Below are positions 7,716 to 11,172 of a DNA stretch of 11,172 bases, in pieces; the first letter of the stretch is position 1; the number at the start of each line of letters is the position of its first letter. Under the pieces are notes generated by a model. The model was not told where the DNA came from and searched no databases. It saw only the letters and a list, made by a program, of their open reading frames with translations. The position numbers and the translations under genes are program-made. The stretch lies in contig CAUGKZ010000022.1 of NCBI GenBank assembly GCA_959600065.1, positions 1 to 11,172 of the forward strand, read 5' to 3'. The DNA is from an uncultured Kroppenstedtia sp. (GTDB taxonomy: Bacteria; Bacillota; Bacilli; Thermoactinomycetales; DSM-45169).

Positions 7716-8674
7716 GCGTGAAGGAAACGACAACTCCAATCGAGGAGGCATTGAAAGGACGGGATTTTCTCACCCTCCTGGACTTGACTCCCGGGGAGAT
7801 CCAAGGACTGCTGGACCAGGCACTGGAGATGAAACAGGAGTGGAAAAAAGGGAAGGCGGGGCGGCCGCTAACTGGGAAAACGTTGGGCATGATCTTTGAT
7901 AAACCTTCCACTCGAACCCGGCTCTCCTTTGAAAGCGGAATGGCGCAGCTGGGGGGGCATCCCCTGCATCTGAAGGGAGGAGATCTGCAGTTGGGACGGG
8001 GGGAAAGTCTACCGGATACCGCTCGGATATTCTCTGGCTACGTGGATGCAGTTTTGATCCGTACTTTCAATCAGGAAACGGTGGAGGAATTGGCCCGACA
8101 TGCTTCGATTCCCGTCATTAACGGGTTGACCGATCTGCATCATCCCTGCCAAGCGTTAGCGGACCTCCTCACCTTAAAAGAGAATCGAAGCCATCTCGCT
8201 GGACTCACTCTGGCATACACGGGGGATGGAAACAATATGCTTCATTCCCTTTTGGAAGCCGCCGCGTCAACGGGTATTCATCTGCGAGCGGCCACTCCTC
8301 AGGGGTACGAACCGGACCCGGCGATCATCCAGCGGGCGCAGAAGGTGGCCGCCCAAACCGGAGCGGATCTTTACTTTACCTCAGATGCCGAGGATGCTGT
8401 CACTGGAGCTGATGCCGTCTATACCGATGTTTGGGCCAGTATGGGACAGGAGGAGGAAAAGGAGCAGCGAAAGCAGGATTTTGCTGATTTTCAAGTGAAT
8501 GCGGCACTGATGTCTCTTGCGAAGCCCGATGCTCTGTTCATGCATTGTCTTCCCGCCTATCGGGGGTTGGAAGTGACTGATGAAGTGATCGAAGGCCCCC
8601 AATCTGTCGTCTTTCCCCAAGCGGAAAACCGTCTGCACGCACAAAAAGCACTGTTGGCCGATTTAATCGGCTAA
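7712..8674 (+). CDS. argF: Ornithine carbamoyltransferase
   Basis: ArgF joins carbamoyl phosphate to ornithine to make citrulline, using products of the preceding genes. The 320-residue length is typical. The carbamoyl-phosphate binding motif is STRTR (66-70) within FDKPSTRTRLSFE; HHPCQALADLL follows (His144 to Gln147 form HPCQ); GDGNNMLHSLL and VYTDVWASMGQEE mark the ornithine domain; and HCLPAYRG (278-285) supplies the catalytic Cys279 that contacts ornithine. These support ornithine rather than aspartate, putrescine or N-acetylornithine as substrate. The HCLPA motif is followed by Tyr283 where many relatives have His or Phe, a minor variation. The ATG overlaps the carB stop as ATGA, and AAGGAG lies at 7695-7700. 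It is the last gene of the operon; argG and argH are not next to it. Confidence 0.96.
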   Translation: MSVKETTTPIEEALKGRDFLTLLDLTPGEIQGLLDQALEMKQEWKKGKAGRPLTGKTLGMIFDKPSTRTRLSFESGMAQLGGHPLHLKGGDLQLGRGESLPDTARIFSGYVDAVLIRTFNQETVEELARHASIPVINGLTDLHHPCQALADLLTLKENRSHLAGLTLAYTGDGNNMLHSLLEAAASTGIHLRAATPQGYEPDPAIIQRAQKVAAQTGADLYFTSDAEDAVTGADAVYTDVWASMGQEEEKEQRKQDFADFQVNAALMSLAKPDALFMHCLPAYRGLEVTDEVIEGPQSVVFPQAENRLHAQKALLADLIG

Positions 8675-8778
8675 TCATGGAGATCCACTCGTTACAAGAA
8701 GGGTTTCACATGGAGTGACTGGGGTTCGCAAGAATACGATCCCGACGAGCCCTTCTGTGGACAGATCATGCAAAGGAT
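8675..8778 (+). other. 3' untranslated region of the arg operon with possible folded element
   Basis: This 104 bp stretch between the argF stop and the terminator has no reading frame of note. AGAAGGGTTT at 8697-8706 can pair with GAGCCCTTCT at 8747-8756 (ten pairs including two G-U wobbles). The enclosed part contains a short CAC/GTG stem and a GGG/CCC element around TTC-GCAA-GAA, a possible GNRA-like tetraloop. Together these could form a three-way junction. No known RNA family is recognised, and the pairing was found by eye without an energy calculation. Confidence 0.3.
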
Positions 8779-8806
8779 ACTCCGCCATGGACGGCGGAGT
8801 TTTTTT
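8779..8806 (+). terminator. Rho-independent terminator of the arg operon
   Basis: ACTCCGCC (8779-8786) pairs perfectly with GGCGGAGT (8793-8800) around the six-base loop ATGGAC, and a run of T residues follows directly from 8801. It sits 104 bp after the argF stop and is the expected end of the arginine transcript. Confidence 0.93.
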
Positions 8807-9177
8807 ATTTCCTCGGCGTGAAGGTCTGCTTTCATTATGTGCCGAAGGGAATTGTTTTTCTATCTCAAGATAAAGGGCTATTGATTCACCACAAAAGATG
8901 ATGGGAACGAAACCACCCTTTTGCTCTTCCCATTGCCCCCATCGTCCCGACCTGATTTCCTGCCTGAAATATGGCTAATCAACACGCCTGAGATCCTCCC
9001 TTTACGAAAGGGAAGGAAGGAGCTAAGCTGGAAGGAACGAGGGAAAGGAGGGTCCATTTAGGAGATCTGGAGTGCTTATGGGAGGGAATGATAGAAAACG
9101 AGTAAGGGGAATAGATCAAAATCACAAAGTATTTGTCATTTAAGGGGAATCGATGAAATAAGGGGGTTCCATGACAG
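8807..9177. other. Non-coding intergenic region
   Basis: No credible gene is seen on either strand in this stretch of about 370 bp. The right half is strongly purine-rich on the + strand (many GGAAGG, GGGAA and GGAGG runs). Two simple inverted repeats are visible: ATGGGAA/TTCCCAT in roughly 8898-8937, and TCCCTTT (8997-9003) with AAAGGGA (9007-9013) around a three-base centre. Neither is followed by a T run on either strand. A TTGTCA at 9133-9138 could be a -35 element for the downstream lipoprotein gene, but no good -10 hexamer follows at the right distance. Confidence 0.5.
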
Positions 9178-9453
9178 ATGATGAACCAGGGGAATCTTTT
9201 GGGGAAGGGAAGTACTCACAAACTGGTTAGCCTGTTTATGGCGACGGCACTGGTGACAACGGGATGCGGCGCAAATCAAGCCAAAGACTGTGCAGACAAG
9301 CACGGGCAACAGGACCCCTCTTGTAAAGAAGAAAAAGGTTGGTCCTCCGGCGGCTCCGCTGGTGGTTCGGTTCACGGGACATCCGGCATTTCCTCTGGCA
9401 AAAAATCCAAAGGCGGGGTGGGCGGTCGTTCCGGTGGGTCCAGCGGAGGATGA
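9178..9453 (+). CDS. Small predicted lipoprotein with Gly/Ser-rich tail (YgiB/YjfM-like)
   Basis: This 91-residue protein has a basic N-terminus (Lys10, His14, Lys15), a hydrophobic segment at about 16-28 and a lipobox-like LVTTGC with the lipidated cysteine predicted at Cys30. A charged core has two cysteines, Cys38 and Cys49, with ten residues between them in a D-C-x10-C pattern. From about residue 54 the sequence is mostly Gly, Ser and Lys. From memory, E. coli YgiB (DUF1190) shows the same D-C-x10-C spacing after a lipobox and also has a Ser/Gly-rich tail, and it too precedes an ATP-grasp gene. That similarity supports relatedness but is short. An alternative start is the adjacent ATG at 9181; AGGGGG at 9161-9166 is an acceptable ribosome site. 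The stop codon lies inside the ribosome-binding and start region of the next gene, so the two are probably cotranslated. The function is unknown. Confidence 0.72.
   Translation: MMNQGNLLGKGSTHKLVSLFMATALVTTGCGANQAKDCADKHGQQDPSCKEEKGWSSGGSAGGSVHGTSGISSGKKSKGGVGGRSGGSSGG
9445..9449 (+). promoter_or_regulatory. Ribosome binding site that sets the ATP-grasp gene start
   Basis: GGAGG here is 9 nt before the ATG at 9459, a normal spacing. It directly abuts the ATG at 9450, which is too close for efficient initiation even though that ATG overlaps the upstream stop codon as ATGA. The site lies inside the last codons of the lipoprotein gene, so its use would be coupled to translation of that gene. 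Confidence 0.65.
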
Positions 9454-9458
9454 GGGGG

Positions 9459-10739
9459 ATGCGTGCCTATCCAGAGCGTCGCAAACGTTGGTATGATTTG
9501 ATCCGGCAGGAGGGAATCTTCACTTGGGACTGGTATTACGGCGAGGAGTACGCTCTGGCGGACCTTCATCCTATCCCTCGGGAATTCCGAGGGGAATTGG
9601 CTACAGCCACCGAAGCACTTGGCCACGTGTTTGCCCGAGTGGTGGAAGTCACTCGACGTGGGGAGGAGAGCCTGTTTGCGGAGCTGGGCCTTCCCCAGGA
9701 GACCTGGCAAGCGGTTCGGGTCACCCTCGATCCTAAATATCCGACGGTGATCGGACGGTTTGACTTTGCCCGCACTCCGGAAGGATTGAAGATGATGGAG
9801 TTTAACAGTGACACGCCCACCGGGGTGGTGGAGGCCTTTTATGTAAATGGGAAGATCTGCGAGTTGGGGGGGATGGAGGACCCCAATGCAGGCATGGATC
9901 AACAGATCCGGCAGGCCTTTTCGACGGCGATCCGGTCATACCGGAAGCGGGGATTTTCATGTGATGGGATCTTCTTCAGCGCTCTGGGGTGGCATGAGGA
10001 AGATGCGGGAACGACCCGTTACTTGATGGAAAAATCCGCTTTGCCCGCACGGTTTGTTCCTTTGGAGGATCTGAGGGTAACTCCGGATCGGATGAAAGCA
10101 CGTTGGGAAGATGAGGAGATTCCAGTCGACGTTCTGTATCGGCTTCATGCCTTGGAGATCTTGGCTGGAGATACTGACGAGGACGGTTACCCCACGGGAG
10201 CCCATATGTTGGATCAGGTTGCCCAGGGGAAGCTCCTGTTGATCAATCCGCCGTCGGCTTTGCTTTCTCAAACCAAGGCGATGCAGGCGTTGCTCTGGAA
10301 CCTTTACGAAGAAAACCGATTTCTGACCCCGGAAGAACGGGAGATCGTGGCTACCTATATGTTGCCCACTTATTTGGAGAACCGGTTTTTGGGAAAAGAG
10401 CCCTATGTGGTGAAACCTATATTCGGTCGGGAAGGAGGAGCGGTTCGTCTTTGTGATGCACAAGGGCGGGTGGAGCATCAGGATTCCGATCTCTTGTACG
10501 CAGATCAGCCGATGATCTATCAGAAACGTGTGGAACTGGAGCCCGTGGAGATAGAGACACTAAAGGGTCCTTTTCACGGTCATTTGTTATGGGGATCCTT
10601 CCTGATGGAGGGAAAATCTTCAGCCATCCTGGCCCGGGTTGACGGTCCAATCACTGGCAATCTCTCATATTTTCTCCCAGTGGGTTACCCACGGAGAACA
10701 GATAAGAGCGGACATGGGGGAGATGGATCGAAGGACTGA
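9459..10739 (+). CDS. ATP-grasp protein of the glutathionylspermidine-synthase-like family (YgiC/YjfC-like)
   Basis: The 426-residue protein aligns by eye with the C-terminal synthetase domain of glutathionylspermidine synthase and with E. coli YgiC/YjfC. Motifs: FTWDWYYGEEYAL near the N-terminus, MMEFNSDTPTG (Glu114, Asn116) matching the LLENNADTPT segment of YgiC, YVVKPIFGREGG with the ATP-binding Lys319, and a C-terminal LLWGSFLMEGKSSAI followed by an ITGNLSYFLP segment. The family joins a carboxylate to an amine through an acyl phosphate. The real substrate is unknown; Gram-positive relatives usually lack glutathione, so the glutathionylspermidine name should not be taken literally. No N-terminal amidase domain is present, unlike bifunctional GspS. 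The start at 9459 is chosen for its ribosome site. A longer in-frame version beginning at 9339 would add 40 Arg/Trp-rich residues that are only another frame of the lipoprotein gene. It is probably cotranscribed with that gene. Confidence 0.85.
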   Translation: MRAYPERRKRWYDLIRQEGIFTWDWYYGEEYALADLHPIPREFRGELATATEALGHVFARVVEVTRRGEESLFAELGLPQETWQAVRVTLDPKYPTVIGRFDFARTPEGLKMMEFNSDTPTGVVEAFYVNGKICELGGMEDPNAGMDQQIRQAFSTAIRSYRKRGFSCDGIFFSALGWHEEDAGTTRYLMEKSALPARFVPLEDLRVTPDRMKARWEDEEIPVDVLYRLHALEILAGDTDEDGYPTGAHMLDQVAQGKLLLINPPSALLSQTKAMQALLWNLYEENRFLTPEEREIVATYMLPTYLENRFLGKEPYVVKPIFGREGGAVRLCDAQGRVEHQDSDLLYADQPMIYQKRVELEPVEIETLKGPFHGHLLWGSFLMEGKSSAILARVDGPITGNLSYFLPVGYPRRTDKSGHGGDGSKD

Positions 10740-10767
10740 TTTTATCCATTTTTATATTTAAAAATTT

Positions 10768-10804
10768 AACCTCTTTTGGGATTTGCATCCTTAGGAGGTT
10801 TTTT
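10768..10804 (+). terminator. Rho-independent terminator after the ATP-grasp gene
   Basis: AACCTC (10768-10773) pairs with GAGGTT (10795-10800), enclosing a second small stem GGAT/ATCC (10779-10782 with 10787-10790) with loop TTGC. TTTT follows at 10801-10804. The stem is interrupted by an internal loop, so it is weaker than the arg terminator, but its position 28 bp after the stop codon fits. Confidence 0.75.
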
Positions 10805-10903
10805 GTATAGGTGGAAAACACGCTGTATGAGCTCTGAGACAAGGAACCCCACGGATTGTGAAAATATGTTAGTTTACGATAGGGAATAAAGGGGTTATGA
10901 TTA

Positions 10904-10935
10904 TTGACCGTATGGACAAGGTCGGTCTGTACGAA
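10904..10935 (+). promoter_or_regulatory. Possible promoter with overlapping inverted repeats
   Basis: TTGACC (10904-10909) is a good -35 match. The nearest plausible -10, TACGAA at 10930-10935, is poor and sits 20 bp away, which is longer than the usual 17 bp. The spacer holds an inverted repeat GACCG (10906-10910) and CGGTC (10923-10927). An overlapping imperfect one is GTATGGAC (10910-10917) with GTCTGTAC (10925-10932). A long spacer carrying a dyad is the arrangement used by MerR-family activators, but no regulator gene is in view. It lies about 45 bp before the last gene's start. The call is tentative. Confidence 0.3.
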
Positions 10936-10979
10936 AAAAACAGAGAAAACGGCCTGCAGGGTCAAGGAGGAGGAAAAGT

Positions 10980-11172
10980 ATGCATCTATCGATGGAGACT
11001 TATGCCCAGACCACACCGGAACATCTGTTTGATTATTTGGAGACGGAAGGGCAGCTGAAGCAGTGGGTTCCCCGGTTGAATCGGATCACTTACAAATATA
11101 TTCCGGAAACGGGTGAATGGAAGAGCGCCACATTTATCCTCCATTTTCGCTCTGGCAGGAAAGAACGGCAAG
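10980..11172 (+). CDS. Probable SRPBCC (START-like) domain protein, N-terminal part (3' truncated)
   Basis: The first 64 codons are present and the frame is open to the window edge. The N-terminus (MHLSMETYAQTTPEHLFDYL) has the pattern of an SRPBCC domain: a first beta strand, then a TTPEHLFDYL helix and a GQLKQWVPRLNRI segment. A second pair of strands follows (KYIPETGEWKSATFILHF). Such proteins bind hydrophobic ligands in a deep cavity, and many are annotated as polyketide cyclase or AHSA1-like; no specific ligand can be assigned. A strong AAGGAGGAGG (10964-10973) precedes the ATG at 10980. A later in-frame ATG at 10992 is less well placed. The gene follows the terminator at 10768-10804 and appears to have its own promoter. 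Confidence 0.6.
   Translation, partial: MHLSMETYAQTTPEHLFDYLETEGQLKQWVPRLNRITYKYIPETGEWKSATFILHFRSGRKERQ

Noticed and set aside
8543..8566. HCLPAYRG variant in ArgF as a sign of a different carbamoyltransferase
   Set aside because: The residue after HCLPA varies among true ornithine carbamoyltransferases; STRTR, HPCQ and DVWASMGQE are all standard and the operon context is arginine synthesis.
8654..8674. Inverted repeat TTGGCCGATT-T-AATCGGCTAA over the argF stop codon
   Set aside because: The perfect core is seven bases per arm with a one-base centre, which is expected about once by chance in a window this size. It encodes ordinary ArgF residues (Ala-Asp-Leu-Ile-Gly) and is not followed by a T run.
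8997..9013. TCCCTTT-ACG-AAAGGGA hairpin as a terminator
   Set aside because: No T run follows on the + strand or on the - strand, and the A/T-rich inner stem with a three-base loop is weak.
9171..9230. Short frame from the ATG at 9171 (19 codons) as a leader peptide
   Set aside because: It overlaps the lipoprotein start out of frame, shows no run of a regulatory amino acid and no attenuator structure, and the AGGGGG site is too close to this ATG.
9339..9458. In-frame 5' extension of the ATP-grasp gene, adding 40 residues
   Set aside because: It lies wholly within the lipoprotein gene in another frame, is Arg/Trp-rich as expected for a shadow of a Gly/Ser-rich coding stretch, and has no counterpart at the N-terminus of YgiC-type proteins. 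The GGAGG at 9445-9449 fits the ATG at 9459.

Overview
The window is a GC-rich Gram-positive chromosomal segment, most likely from Bacillales. The gene order argC-argJ-argB-argD-carA-carB-argF is that of the Bacillus subtilis arginine operon, and nearly every gene has a strong AGGAGG-type ribosome binding site. The GC-rich composition and divergent protein sequences suggest something like the Thermoactinomycetaceae, but this family-level guess is weak. All recognised genes lie on the + strand.

Positions 1-8674 hold an arginine biosynthesis operon, cut at its 5' end inside argC. It encodes the acetylated (cyclic) route from glutamate to ornithine (ArgC, ArgJ, ArgB, ArgD), the two subunits of an arginine-dedicated carbamoyl-phosphate synthase (CarA, CarB), and ornithine carbamoyltransferase (ArgF), which joins the branches to make citrulline. 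The genes are packed tightly: two short gaps of 19 and 20 bp, then overlaps of 32, 23, 8 and 4 bp. A rho-independent terminator at 8779-8806 ends the unit. The operon promoter and any arginine operator lie upstream of the window.

The most unusual feature is CarA. The scaffold of its glutamine amidotransferase domain is intact, but the nucleophilic cysteine of the G-x-C-L-G-H-Q motif is glutamate (E238), and the H-P-E motif has become H-L-G, so two of the three catalytic-triad residues are gone. CarB keeps both ATP-grasp active sites. The operon therefore appears to encode a carbamoyl-phosphate synthase whose own small subunit cannot hydrolyse glutamine.

Positions 8675-9177 are non-coding: a 3' untranslated stretch with a possible folded element, the terminator, then about 370 bp with no recognisable gene. 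Positions 9178-10739 hold a second unit: a small predicted lipoprotein with a Gly/Ser-rich tail, followed immediately by an ATP-grasp protein of the glutathionylspermidine-synthase-like (YgiC/YjfC) family. The pair resembles the enterobacterial ygiB-ygiC and yjfM-yjfC pairs. It ends at a terminator around 10768-10804.

The last 370 bp contain a promoter-like region with inverted repeats and the first 64 codons of a probable SRPBCC (START-like) protein that runs off the window.
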